Origin: Acidobacteriota bacterium
GTDB taxonomy: Bacteria; Acidobacteriota; Terriglobia; Acidoferrales; UBA7541
Direction of reading: 5' to 3'
Length of the DNA: 14,142 bases
Assembly (NCBI GenBank): GCA_019239815.1
Contig: JAFAZL010000438.1
Location: 1 to 14,142, forward strand
The first letter of the stretch is position 1, and each line of letters opens with the position of its first letter. Position numbers and translations under genes: made by a program. The notes beneath the pieces are model-generated. The model was not told where the DNA came from. It searched no databases and worked only from the letters and a program-made list of their open reading frames with translations. Positions 1-8,032 of this stretch are shown here, piece by piece.

Positions 1-708
1 ATCTTCCGCAGGAGTCTGCGCCGGGACGACCACCACTTCGCACCCGTGATCGATTAACAGTCGCAGAATATTTTGTTTAATTCCGAAGTCGTAAGCCGCG
101 ACGCGCAGCTTTCGGCCACCTTCGCTGCCGCCGGCTTCTCCCATCTGTTCGGACCAAGGCGAACTCGCCAGTTCGATCGAGCCTTGGTCCCACTTGTAAC
201 CCTTTTCGGTGGAAACTCGGCTTGCCAACTCCTGTCCGGCCATTGAAGGCAGCTGCTTCGCTTCGTGGATTAGCTGCTCGACTGGCGTGCCGTCGGTCGC
301 CACCATGCCGCGCAGGGCGCCGTGCAGCCGCAGATGCCGCACGAGAGCGCGCGTGTCGATATCCCAGATGACCGGGATCTTGTGGCGGTTCAGATAGAGC
401 TGCGCCGTTTCGGCGGAGCGCCAATTCGACGAAACCTGTGAAAATTCACGCACCACCAGCGATTCGATATAGGGCCCCGAGGATTCCTGGTCATCCAGGT
501 TCGCGCCGACATTTCCGATGTGCGGGTACGTCAGGCAGACAATCTGGCCTGCGTAACTTGGGTCGGTGAAAACTTCCTGATATCCGGTGAGGCTGGTGTT
601 AAAAACGACTTCGCCGCCCCGGCGCGTGATCGCGCCGGCCGCGCGGCCGTTAAATACGCGCCCGTCTTCCAGCGCGAGAGTGGCAGGTCGGTGTTGAACC
701 TCGTTCAG
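1..708 (-). CDS. carA: Carbamoyl-phosphate synthase small subunit (glutamine amidotransferase chain), 3' end beyond window
   Basis: CarA takes ammonia from glutamine and passes it to the large subunit CarB to make carbamoyl phosphate for pyrimidine and arginine synthesis, in the cytoplasm. The visible 236 codons begin with the CarA N-terminal pattern ([15 protein letters not shown], then [21 protein letters not shown] and [17 protein letters not shown]) and continue with [12 protein letters not shown]. They end just inside the amidotransferase domain ([16 protein letters not shown]), so the catalytic Cys and His lie outside the window. No ATG, GTG or TTG occurs in frame between the upstream in-frame TGA (729-727) and the conserved N-terminus. 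The best start is CTG at 708-706, five bases after GGAGG. That leaves about ten residues before LALEDG, as usual in the family. It lies 18 bases downstream of lepB, so co-transcription is likely. Identification is firm; the start codon is inferred. Confidence 0.95.
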   Translation of the reverse strand, partial: MNEVQHRPATLALEDGRVFNGRAAGAITRRGGEVVFNTSLTGYQEVFTDPSYAGQIVCLTYPHIGNVGANLDDQESSGPYIESLVVREFSQVSSNWRSAETAQLYLNRHKIPVIWDIDTRALVRHLRLHGALRGMVATDGTPVEQLIHEAKQLPSMAGQELASRVSTEKGYKWDQGSIELASSPWSEQMGEAGGSEGGRKLRVAAYDFGIKQNILRLLIDHGCEVVVVPAQTPAED

Positions 709-726
709 TGTGTCCTCCGTCGAAAA

Positions 727-1410
727 TCATTTCGTTTTCGCTTCCGTCGTCGATGTCGCCGACAGCGAGCCAAAGTGATCTACGGGCCAATAGGCGAAAA
801 CGGCGCGTCCATAAATAAAGTGACTTGGCACTGTACCAAAAACACGTGAATCGTTTGAGCTGATTCGGTGATCGCCCATCACAAAGTAGCTGTGCTCCGC
901 CACTTTTGTCGCCGGGTAATCGGTTAAATCTTCGTACTGCGGCGGGACGTATGGCTCGGGGAGGGCAACACCATTCACATACACAATCCCTTTGCGAATT
1001 TCCACCATTTCGCCCGGCAAGCCGACGATGCGCTTGATGAACGACTTCGAGCGATCGAGCGGATACCAGAAAACGACCACGTCGCCGCGCTCGATGGGCT
1101 CGAAACGGTAGACAAACTTGTTGATGAATATGCGCTCCTGATCGGAGAGCAGCGGCGCCATGCTGGTGCCTTCGACCTTCACCGGTTGGTAGAGGAAGAC
1201 GATGATGACGAGGGCGAGGCCGATCGCGATTAGGAGATCGCGGGTCCAGATGCGGATTTCGTTTCTTAGGGAATGATGGGAATGATTCGGAGAATTGGAG
1301 GGGGAATGCTCAGACGCCGCGCCCGGATTTGCTGCTGGCGCGCCGGATTCCGTGCTGCCGGTGTCTCCGCCACCGGTAACGGAAGGATGTCGCTCGTCCG
1401 TGCTTTCCAT
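727..1410 (-). CDS. lepB: Signal peptidase I
   Basis: This membrane-bound serine protease removes signal peptides from exported proteins on the outer face of the inner membrane. From the chosen ATG it is 227 aa. A hydrophilic Ser/Pro/His-rich cytoplasmic tail (about residues 1-50) precedes one membrane segment (about 58-75, LLIAIGLALVIIVFLY). The catalytic serine is in GTSMAPLL (Ser83) and the general-base lysine is in KSFIKRIVG (Lys126). The C-terminal family boxes GDVVVFWYP and FVMGDHRISSNDSR are present. A GTG 13 codons upstream (1449) could extend it, but it has no ribosome site and lies upstream of a likely extended -10 promoter (1426-1435). The ATG at 1410 has GAGG nine bases ahead and was preferred. 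carA follows after 18 bases and rsmE lies 111 bases upstream. Family assignment is firm. Confidence 0.95.
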   Translation of the reverse strand: MESTDERHPSVTGGGDTGSTESGAPAANPGAASEHSPSNSPNHSHHSLRNEIRIWTRDLLIAIGLALVIIVFLYQPVKVEGTSMAPLLSDQERIFINKFVYRFEPIERGDVVVFWYPLDRSKSFIKRIVGLPGEMVEIRKGIVYVNGVALPEPYVPPQYEDLTDYPATKVAEHSYFVMGDHRISSNDSRVFGTVPSHFIYGRAVFAYWPVDHFGSLSATSTTEAKTK

Positions 1411-1425
1411 TTTGTGCTGCCTCGT

Positions 1426-1435
1426 ATTTATAACA
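1426..1435 (-). promoter_or_regulatory. Extended -10 promoter for lepB-carA
   Basis: On the minus strand the sequence reads TGTTATAAAT, a TGn extended -10 element with a near-perfect TATAAA box. No good -35 hexamer is seen at 16-18 bases, as is allowed for extended -10 promoters. A start site 6-8 bases downstream would leave a 5' leader of only about 10-15 bases before the lepB ATG at 1410. It would exclude the GTG at 1449. Prediction by eye. Confidence 0.45.
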
Positions 1436-1521
1436 CGTCCGCGCTTCACAGCGCCACCAATGCCTTGCCATCAGACGCTGCGCGGCCAGTCTCCGTTGCC
1501 CGCCGTGCAGGCAAAGCGTGT

Positions 1522-2238
1522 TTAACTCTCCAACGCGAAATTCAGACAGGCTAGAGCTGCGGTCACTGCTGTCTCCGTCCGCAGGATCGTCTTCCCCATG
1601 GAGGCTTCGCGAAAGCCCGCGGCGGCGGCCTCGACAAATTCTTCGTCGGTCCAGCCCCCTTCAGGTCCAATCGCGAGAGCAATGCTATCGGGATTGGGTC
1701 CGGCGACAATTTCTTTCAGCCTCTGAGCGGCTTCCCGTTCGGAAAGCAGAACCCTTAACCCTGCGTTAGCCGCGCGGAACGCGTCTGCCGTTCGGGTTGC
1801 TTCTCGTAGCTCCGGAACGCGCACGCGCCGTGACTGCTCCGACGCGCCAACCAAGATCTTCTGCCAGCGTTCGGCGCGTTTGGCCGCACCAGCAATCAGA
1901 CCCTTCTCGCTCCGGGCTGCCGCAACCGGCACGATCGTGGCAACGCCGAGCTCCGTCGCTTTTTCCAGTGCCCACTCGAAGGCGTCGAACTTCACAATTG
2001 CGAGCAACAACGCGGTGTGAACCGTCGGCTGGTACGAAGGGATTTCCTCCAGCAGCGCAAACTCAACTTCATCGCGCGTGACGTTCTCAACGCGGCCTAG
2101 TCGGACGCGAGCGCCATCGCTCAGTTCATAAACCTGCCCGGGCTGAGCACGCAGGACACGGCCGACGTGATGTGCGGCCTCGCCATCCATCACGGCGCGA
2201 TCGCCGCTAAATTGTTCAACGAAAAATCGCCGTCGCAC
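1522..2238 (-). CDS. rsmE: 16S rRNA (uracil(1498)-N3)-methyltransferase
   Basis: RsmE uses S-adenosylmethionine to methylate N3 of U1498 in the 30S decoding centre. The 238 aa length is normal. The N-terminal PUA-like RNA-binding part (residues 1-70) contains the typical AAHHVGRVLRAQPGQ. The C-terminal SPOUT (trefoil-knot) domain carries the SAM-binding and knot signatures LAIGPEGGWTDEE and LGKTILRTETA-like MGKTILRTETAVTAAL, followed by the usual short hydrophobic end. The start is GTG at 2238-2236 with GGGAG five bases ahead. dnaJ-rsmE adjacency is common in bacteria. Here a strong terminator sits between them and ends only 17 bases before the GTG, so expression probably depends on read-through from the heat-shock operon or on a promoter overlapping the terminator. 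Confidence 0.96.
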   Translation of the reverse strand: MRRRFFVEQFSGDRAVMDGEAAHHVGRVLRAQPGQVYELSDGARVRLGRVENVTRDEVEFALLEEIPSYQPTVHTALLLAIVKFDAFEWALEKATELGVATIVPVAAARSEKGLIAGAAKRAERWQKILVGASEQSRRVRVPELREATRTADAFRAANAGLRVLLSEREAAQRLKEIVAGPNPDSIALAIGPEGGWTDEEFVEAAAAGFREASMGKTILRTETAVTAALACLNFALES

Positions 2239-2255
2239 TTCAACTCCCGGAGCAG

Positions 2256-2288
2256 AAAAAAGAAGGGCGCAGACATCTGCGCCCTTCT
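2256..2288 (-). terminator. Intrinsic terminator after dnaJ
   Basis: The arms GAAGGGCGCAGA (2262-2273) and TCTGCGCCCTTC (2276-2287) are perfect 12-bp complements, with one more A-T pair outside and almost no loop. In minus-strand reading the stem is followed by six T residues (complement of 2256-2261). dnaJ ends 28 bases upstream at 2317 and rsmE begins at 2238. Confidence 0.88.
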
Positions 2289-2316
2289 CGGCAAACTCAA
2301 ATGATCTTCATTCGCT

Positions 2317-3465
2317 CTAACCGAAAATATCCTTCACCTTGTCGAAGATCGAAGAATTCCGCTCGGCTGGCTTGTTATCCACCTTGAGCGAGTTCCCCAG
2401 CTCCTCGATCAGCTTACGTTGTTCGCGACTCAGTTTCGTCGGTGTCACCACGCGCACGTGGTAATACAGATCGCCTTTGCCTCCTCCGCGCGGATCGGCC
2501 AAGCCTTTGCCCTTCAGTCGAAACACCGCGCCGCCCTGCGTGCCTTCGGGAATTTTAAGTTTTTCTTCGCCCACCAATCCCGGCACCTGCAACTCCGTGC
2601 CGAGCGTCGCCTGCACAACGCTGATCGGAATCGTGCAATACAAATCCGCACCGCGGCGCTCGAAGAACGAATGCTCTTTCACTTCGAGCACGACGTACAA
2701 ATCGCCGGCCGGGCCGCCATTTGGCCCGGGTTCGCCTTCGCCGCCGACACGCAGACGCGTGCCGGTGTCGACTCCGGGCGGGATACGCAGCTCGATCGTC
2801 TTTTCTTTTTCGATGCGGCCCTGGCCGCGGCAATCGGGGCAGCGCTCTTTAATCATTTGCCCCGCGCCCTGGCAGGATGGGCACGTCCGCGTAATCGTGA
2901 AAAATCCTTGTTGATATGCCAACTGGCCGCGCCCGCCGCACGTCGCGCACGTGGTGACGCCAGTGCCCTTCTTCGCGCCGGTACCGTTGCAGGATTCACA
3001 GAATTCCTGCCGCGGCAGTTTCACCTTGGTGTTGACGCCGGTCGACGCTTCTTCAAATGTCAGCGTCATGTCGTATCGAAGGTCGGCGCCACGCTGCGCG
3101 CGACGGCTGCCACTACGGCGGCCACCGCCGCCACCGAACATATCTTCAAAACCGAAGAAATCCCCGAAGATGTCGTGGAAATCCTGGAAGATCGTTCCGT
3201 TGAAGTCGACGCCTCCGCCGCCTTGGCCGGACAATCCCGCGTGCCCATAGTTGTCGTAAATCTGGCGCTTTTGCGGATCGCTCAGCACGCTGTAGGCTTC
3301 AGTGCTTTCGCGAAACCTGATTTCCGCTTCGGCTTTATTTTCCGGATTGCGGTCCGGGTGATATTTCAGCGCGCACTTACGGTACGACGTCTTGATCTCG
3401 TCGACGCTCGCGGTGCGCGAGACGCCGAGTATTTCGTAGTAGTCCCTTTGACTTGCCTTTGCCAT
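2317..3465 (-). CDS. dnaJ: Chaperone protein DnaJ (Hsp40, type I)
   Basis: This co-chaperone delivers unfolded substrates to DnaK and stimulates its ATPase. At 382 aa it is full length. It has a J domain at residues 8-75 with the essential HPD at 36-38, then a Gly/Phe-rich linker (about 78-118). Four CxxCxGxG zinc repeats follow, with cysteines at 156/159, 173/176, 195/198 and 209/212, then the C-terminal substrate-binding domains (DLYVVLEVKEHSFFERRGADLY, shortened here to its first residues DLYVVLEVKEH). All cysteines are present. The start is ATG at 3465-3463, with GGAG 11 bases ahead. It follows grpE by 99 bases on the same strand, and a strong terminator lies immediately downstream, so it ends the hrcA-grpE-dnaJ unit. 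No dnaK lies in the operon, so its partner must be encoded elsewhere. Confidence 0.97.
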   Translation of the reverse strand: MAKASQRDYYEILGVSRTASVDEIKTSYRKCALKYHPDRNPENKAEAEIRFRESTEAYSVLSDPQKRQIYDNYGHAGLSGQGGGGVDFNGTIFQDFHDIFGDFFGFEDMFGGGGGRRSGSRRAQRGADLRYDMTLTFEEASTGVNTKVKLPRQEFCESCNGTGAKKGTGVTTCATCGGRGQLAYQQGFFTITRTCPSCQGAGQMIKERCPDCRGQGRIEKEKTIELRIPPGVDTGTRLRVGGEGEPGPNGGPAGDLYVVLEVKEHSFFERRGADLYCTIPISVVQATLGTELQVPGLVGEEKLKIPEGTQGGAVFRLKGKGLADPRGGGKGDLYYHVRVVTPTKLSREQRKLIEELGNSLKVDNKPAERNSSIFDKVKDIFG

Positions 3466-3564
3466 GCGACTTCGTTCTCCCCAGATGCCCTATGCCATCT
3501 TCTACGATTTTGCTTGTTGGTTTGTTTCGCGCGCGCGGATCTGTGCCGCGTCAGTTCACGGTCG

Positions 3565-4146
3565 TCAATTGACCGTCTTCTTAGATGCGGGACTGGCGTG
3601 CACCGCTACGCGCACCATCGCCGGACGCAGGACGCGTCCATGGAAGACGTAACCCGGCTGGAATGTCTGCACTACAGTTCCGTCTTCATGTTCGGTAGTT
3701 TCCAGCCGGTCCATCGCCTGGTGCTGGTGCGGGTCGAACTGTTTGCCGACCGGATCGATGCGCTCTGCGCCAAGCTTCGTGACGTTTTCGACGAGCTGTT
3801 TGTAAATCAGCTCGAAGCCGCGTCGGTAATTTTCGTATTCCTTCTCGCGATGCGCCGCTAGGGCGTGCTCGAACCCGTCGATCACCGGGATCAGGCCTTC
3901 GATTACGCGAGCTGTCGCGCGCTTGGAATCTTCCGTTCGTTCTTTTTCAATTCGCTTGCGGTAGTTGTCGAAGTCCGCCTGCCGCCGCAAAAGCGTTTGG
4001 CGCAAGTCATCGAGTTCGCTAACAAGCTTCGCGGTCTCGGCAGCTTCGGCGCCGGCGATATCTGGATCACCATTCGCTGGACTCCCGCTGCGTTGCGAGC
4101 TGTCGTTCGGATCTTCGGGCTCCAAGTTCGTATTCTTATCGGGCAC
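3565..4146 (-). CDS. grpE: Nucleotide exchange factor GrpE
   Basis: GrpE releases ADP from DnaK and acts as a thermosensor as a dimer. The protein has an acidic, disordered N-terminus and a long helical coiled-coil region (ELDDLRQTLLRRQADFDNYRKR). The C-terminal beta domain carries the family signature around FDPHQHQAMDRL and GYVFHGRVLRPAMVRVA. Two starts are possible. A TTG at 4179-4177 overlaps the hrcA stop (TTGA) but has no ribosome site and gives 204 aa. A GTG at 4146-4144 has AGAGAGG seven bases ahead and gives 193 aa; this start was preferred. Either way it is translationally close to hrcA. Family identity is firm and only the start is uncertain. Confidence 0.95.
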   Translation of the reverse strand: MPDKNTNLEPEDPNDSSQRSGSPANGDPDIAGAEAAETAKLVSELDDLRQTLLRRQADFDNYRKRIEKERTEDSKRATARVIEGLIPVIDGFEHALAAHREKEYENYRRGFELIYKQLVENVTKLGAERIDPVGKQFDPHQHQAMDRLETTEHEDGTVVQTFQPGYVFHGRVLRPAMVRVAVHASPASKKTVN

Positions 4147-4175
4147 CTTCTTGCCTCTCTTCTGCCAAAAGTTAT

Positions 4176-5219
4176 TCAAATTTTGCTCAATGTTTCGCTG
4201 AATAGTTGCGCCACGTAGGCAACTGCCGTAATCGCGCGCTCATAGTGCATGCGCGTCGGGCCAAGCACTCCCAGCGATCCTTGCACGAGTTCGTGCCTCA
4301 TGTACGGAGCGCTGATGAGGGCCAGATTTTCGCCCGATTCCGAAATCTCCTTGACACCAATTTGCACGTGCACCGGCTCGGGACCATCGATGCACGCGTT
4401 CAAAACCGTGACCAGCCGATGTTTCTCTTCTATTGCGGCGAGCACGTCGCGCAATTGCGTTTGATCGGAGAAATCGTGCGTACCGACCATCTGCGCCGCG
4501 CCTTCCACGTGGACCTGACGAACATGATCTTCGCCAAGCACGACCGGATCGCACAGCGTCAGCGCGTTCTGGACGATGCCTTCGTAGCGTTCGCGCTCGG
4601 TGGCCAATTTCTGTAGCAAGTCGCCGCGAATCGCCTCGAGCGTCCAACCGGAATAGTGACGATTCAAGAATTCCGCAGTTGCATCGAGTTCAGCCTGCTT
4701 GAATGCCCGCGCGGGACGCAAAATTTTGTCGCGCGTAATCCCGCCTGGAGAAATCAACACCACGACGACCCGCGCGTCGGGCAACAACCACATCCGGGCA
4801 TGCTCGATGACAGTCTTGCCCATCGGCGGCGACACAATGATGCCGAGTCCGTTCGATACTTCCGCGAGCACATGGCCCGCTCGTTCTGTAATCTCCGAAG
4901 CGTTTGTCGCCGCTCCGAGCTCGCGCTGAATCCATTCGCGATCAGCAGCGCTCAGCGTCGCTTGGGAAGCAATTTCTTGTGCAAAAAATCGGTACGCCGC
5001 CGCGGTTGGTACGCGACCGGCCGAAGTGTGCGGCTGAAACAGAAAGCCACCATCCTCGAGCTCTCCCATCACGTTGCGGATGGTTGCGGTGCTGAGGGTC
5101 TCCTCGAAGCGCGCCGAGATGACGCGCGAAGACACCGGTTCGCCGGTTTCGATGTACGTGCGGACGACGTCGGCCAAAATCTGGCGGTTCCGGCGTTCCT
5201 GCAGCGCGGGAGTCCTCAT
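4176..5219 (-). CDS. hrcA: Heat-inducible transcription repressor HrcA
   Basis: HrcA represses chaperone operons by binding the CIRCE inverted repeat and is kept active by GroEL. The 347 aa match the family length. The N-terminal winged helix (about residues 5-75) includes VRTYIETGEPVSS, STATIRNVMGELEDGGFL and HTSAGRVPT. The C-terminal GAF-like/dimerisation region includes the hydrophobic WLLPDARVVVVLISPGG and, near the end, PTRMHYERAITAVAYVAQL. The start is ATG at 5219-5217 with only a weak ribosome site. It is the first gene of hrcA-grpE-dnaJ, behind a sigma70-like promoter and a CIRCE-like repeat, which suggests autoregulation. Its stop overlaps a potential TTG start of grpE. Confidence 0.97.
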   Translation of the reverse strand: MRTPALQERRNRQILADVVRTYIETGEPVSSRVISARFEETLSTATIRNVMGELEDGGFLFQPHTSAGRVPTAAAYRFFAQEIASQATLSAADREWIQRELGAATNASEITERAGHVLAEVSNGLGIIVSPPMGKTVIEHARMWLLPDARVVVVLISPGGITRDKILRPARAFKQAELDATAEFLNRHYSGWTLEAIRGDLLQKLATERERYEGIVQNALTLCDPVVLGEDHVRQVHVEGAAQMVGTHDFSDQTQLRDVLAAIEEKHRLVTVLNACIDGPEPVHVQIGVKEISESGENLALISAPYMRHELVQGSLGVLGPTRMHYERAITAVAYVAQLFSETLSKI

Positions 5220-5225
5220 AGGATT

Positions 5226-5243
5226 GCACTCTGCCCAAAGTGC
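5226..5243 (-). promoter_or_regulatory. CIRCE-like inverted repeat upstream of hrcA (shortened spacer)
   Basis: On the minus strand the arms GCACT and AGTGC are separated by eight bases (GCACTTTGGGCAGAGTGC). Canonical CIRCE is TTAGCACTC-N9-GAGTGCTAA, which puts 11 bases between the same five-base cores, so this copy is three bases short. The right arm GAGTGC is an exact CIRCE half. The site lies just downstream of the predicted start site and 6-24 bases before the hrcA ATG, where an HrcA operator would be expected. It could also be chance. Confidence 0.35.
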
Positions 5244-5246
5244 CTA

Positions 5247-5260
5247 TCTACCATTGTAGA
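5247..5260 (-). promoter_or_regulatory. Inverted repeat overlapping the hrcA -10 box
   Basis: Minus-strand TCTACAATGGTAGA has 5-bp arms TCTAC/GTAGA around four bases and contains the TACAAT -10 hexamer. Its placement would let a bound repressor block RNA polymerase. No regulator can be named from the sequence. Confidence 0.3.
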
Positions 5261-5281
5261 AACGCTGTCAACCCCCGTCAA
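5253..5281 (-). promoter_or_regulatory. Sigma70-type promoter for hrcA-grpE-dnaJ
   Basis: On the minus strand TTGACG (5281-5276), a 17-base spacer and TACAAT (5258-5253) form a near-consensus promoter. Each hexamer matches five of six consensus bases. The predicted start site is near 5246, about 27 bases before the hrcA ATG. A second TTGACA lies inside the spacer but has no comparable -10 box. Confidence 0.65.
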
Positions 5282-5492
5282 CGCAAGCCACTCGCTTTCA
5301 TGCGAAAGGCGCACGGCAAGCCGCTGTCACGATTGAGGTTACGTCCGCGATTCTCCGGTCGCTCATTGCGTTTCAACTGCTCCGGTTTCAGCACGACAAC
5401 ATCGTTCCGAGGTCAAGTGGAAATAAAATCCACCCAGAATTTTCTCGCCATCCAGCGTTGCAGTTCGGCAAACATCCGTGCATCCTACAACC

Positions 5493-5948
5493 ATGGAGCC
5501 AAATGTCCCCGTATTTGGCCAGCGCTCCGGCGAGGCCATAAAGAAGACGCGTGAGTGCGCGTACGCGATTGTGATCAATGGAGAAGGGCTAGTCGCGGGC
5601 GCACGCGATGGCGATCACATACACTTGCCGGGTGGCGGCGTTGACTTCCCGGAAACCCCGATCGAAGCCATACACCGCGAAGTCCGCGAGGAATTAGCCT
5701 GTAAAGTAAATGTCGGTGAACGCATCGGTCAAGCGTTGCAGTACATCGCGCTGGAGGACGGCCACGCAGCGCACTACGCTACGTTCTACGCCGCCGAGTT
5801 CGGCGAACCGACCAAATCACACGCCGAACACGAACTCATCTGGGTCGAGCCGGAATCCTTCACGCACGAGCATCACACCTGGGCGGCTCGCAAGCATTTG
5901 CTGAGCATGTCGACGCGGATTCCCGCCGTCGCCGCGCAGGCTGAGTAA
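5493..5948 (+). CDS. Nudix hydrolase family protein
   Basis: Nudix enzymes hydrolyse nucleoside diphosphates linked to another moiety; the substrate cannot be told here. From the ATG at 5493 the protein is 151 aa, a single Nudix domain. The Nudix box runs from Gly48 to Cys70 (GGVDFPETPIEAIHREVREE), with E54, R62, E63, E66 and E67 in place. The conserved Gly near the end of the box is Ala69. A GTG start at 5478 would add five residues. Neither start has a clear ribosome site, so it may be weakly translated or leaderless. It is divergent from hrcA (about 270 bases apart) and convergent with the aldehyde dehydrogenase, and it appears to be a single-gene unit. Family is firm; function is open. 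Confidence 0.88.
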   Translation: MEPNVPVFGQRSGEAIKKTRECAYAIVINGEGLVAGARDGDHIHLPGGGVDFPETPIEAIHREVREELACKVNVGERIGQALQYIALEDGHAAHYATFYAAEFGEPTKSHAEHELIWVEPESFTHEHHTWAARKHLLSMSTRIPAVAAQAE

Positions 5949-5999
5949 ACTCGTCTCGACGCCGCGGCGACAGCAATCACATCCCGACCATCTCGCCAC

Positions 6000-7502
<1,503 letters not shown>

Positions 7503-7596
7503 GGAATGCCTCCTGAATTCTTCGCCGGTTGTGGCTCACGAGCCTTTGCCAGCTAGATGGAATCGCGGCTTGCCTGAGCGGCCGCCAAACCTTTGA

Positions 7597-7617
7597 ACCG
7601 TCGAGACTTGCGACGGT
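7597..7617. repeat. Inverted repeat, 7-bp stem with 7-base loop
   Basis: ACCGTCG (7597-7603) and CGACGGT (7611-7617) are perfect complements around AGACTTG. The loop lacks the T33 and flanking features of a tRNA anticodon loop on either strand. There is no adjacent T-run, so it is not an intrinsic terminator. Confidence 0.5.
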
Positions 7618-7712
7618 GCCTTACCCAGTTTGCCTAGGGCTAAGCGGTTGCGTCTCGGGTGGATCAACGCGGGAAGATGCCGCTGGAGCAACCAGTTTAT
7701 CCGGGGTTCGGA

Positions 7713-7729
7713 AGAGGGTCAAACCCTCT
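7713..7729. repeat. Inverted repeat, 7-bp stem with 3-base loop
   Basis: AGAGGGT and ACCCTCT pair perfectly around CAA. No T-run follows on either strand. It could be part of an RNA fold in the aldehyde dehydrogenase leader or a protein site; its function is unknown. Confidence 0.5.
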
Positions 7730-7878
7730 ACCTTTCCGCAATAGTGAGCAACCAACTTCGACTCTCGCGCTAGAGCGAAATGGTAAATTCCCTTTTTACA
7801 ACGAAGTTACAAAGCGGTGGCAAATGTTCACGTTGCGCCCTGTAAGTTTGTGGGCAAGCAATTGAGTGATTCTCCTTG

Positions 7879-7940
7879 GGCACAAAATGAAGGCTGGAGG
7901 TTGCGCCCGCAAACTCCAGCCTTCTACATTTTGGCGTGCC
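7879..7940. repeat. Long imperfect hairpin (about 62 bases)
   Basis: The central perfect 11-bp arms are GAAGGCTGGAG (7889-7899) and CTCCAGCCTTC (7914-7924). The stem continues inward past one mismatch with TTGC/GCAA to a four-base loop. It continues outward with AAAAT/ATTTT and GGCAC/GTGCC, interrupted by small one-sided bulges. The total complementarity is far more than expected by chance. There is no clean T-run, though ATTTT flanks both sides, so a bidirectional terminator, a REP/MITE-like repeat or a structured RNA are all possible. Confidence 0.65.
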
Positions 7941-8032
7941 ATTCTTAAGCAAACCAATCCCGCTAGCTTGACTCTCCGCGTTTGCTCGCAATACGCTCGG
8001 CACTCTTTTTTTATGTTGCAGTAGGAGCAAGG

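Larger units (their letters stand above)
7503..8032. other. Gene-free region of about 530 bases with several inverted repeats
   Basis: No reading frame here has a recognisable product or a convincing start. What can be seen is a 7-bp hairpin with a 7-base loop at 7597-7617, a hairpin at 7713-7729, the direct repeat TTACAA twice with an 11-base period (7796-7801 and 7807-7812), and the long hairpin at 7879-7940. A weak promoter-like pair may lie near 7968 (TTGACT, 18 bases, TACGCT) for the gene at 8033. No known riboswitch consensus was recognised. The region is the 5' side of the aldehyde dehydrogenase (-) and of the SnoaL-like gene (+), so it should contain both promoters. Confidence 0.5.

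Noticed and set aside
653..730. ATG at 730 overlapping the lepB stop (ATGA) as a start for carA
   Set aside because: It is out of frame with carA and gives a 26-residue product unlike CarA. It would be right only if the sequence has a frameshift error.
1411..1449. GTG at 1449 as the lepB start
   Set aside because: It has no ribosome site and lies upstream of the likely extended -10 promoter. The ATG at 1410 has GAGG at a good distance.
2419..3861. Open frame of 480 codons on the plus strand
   Set aside because: It lies antisense across dnaJ and grpE, both of which are unmistakable on the minus strand. Its translation is low-complexity Ala/Arg/Phe-rich, as expected of a GC-rich antisense frame.
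7591..7640. Resemblance to a GEMM (cyclic-di-GMP-I) riboswitch on the minus strand (GGCAAAC followed by CGCAAG)
   Set aside because: The GACGCAAAGCC core, the GAAA tetraloop and the receptor-side GGUAG strand are absent. The CGCAAG is inside a simple 7-bp hairpin.
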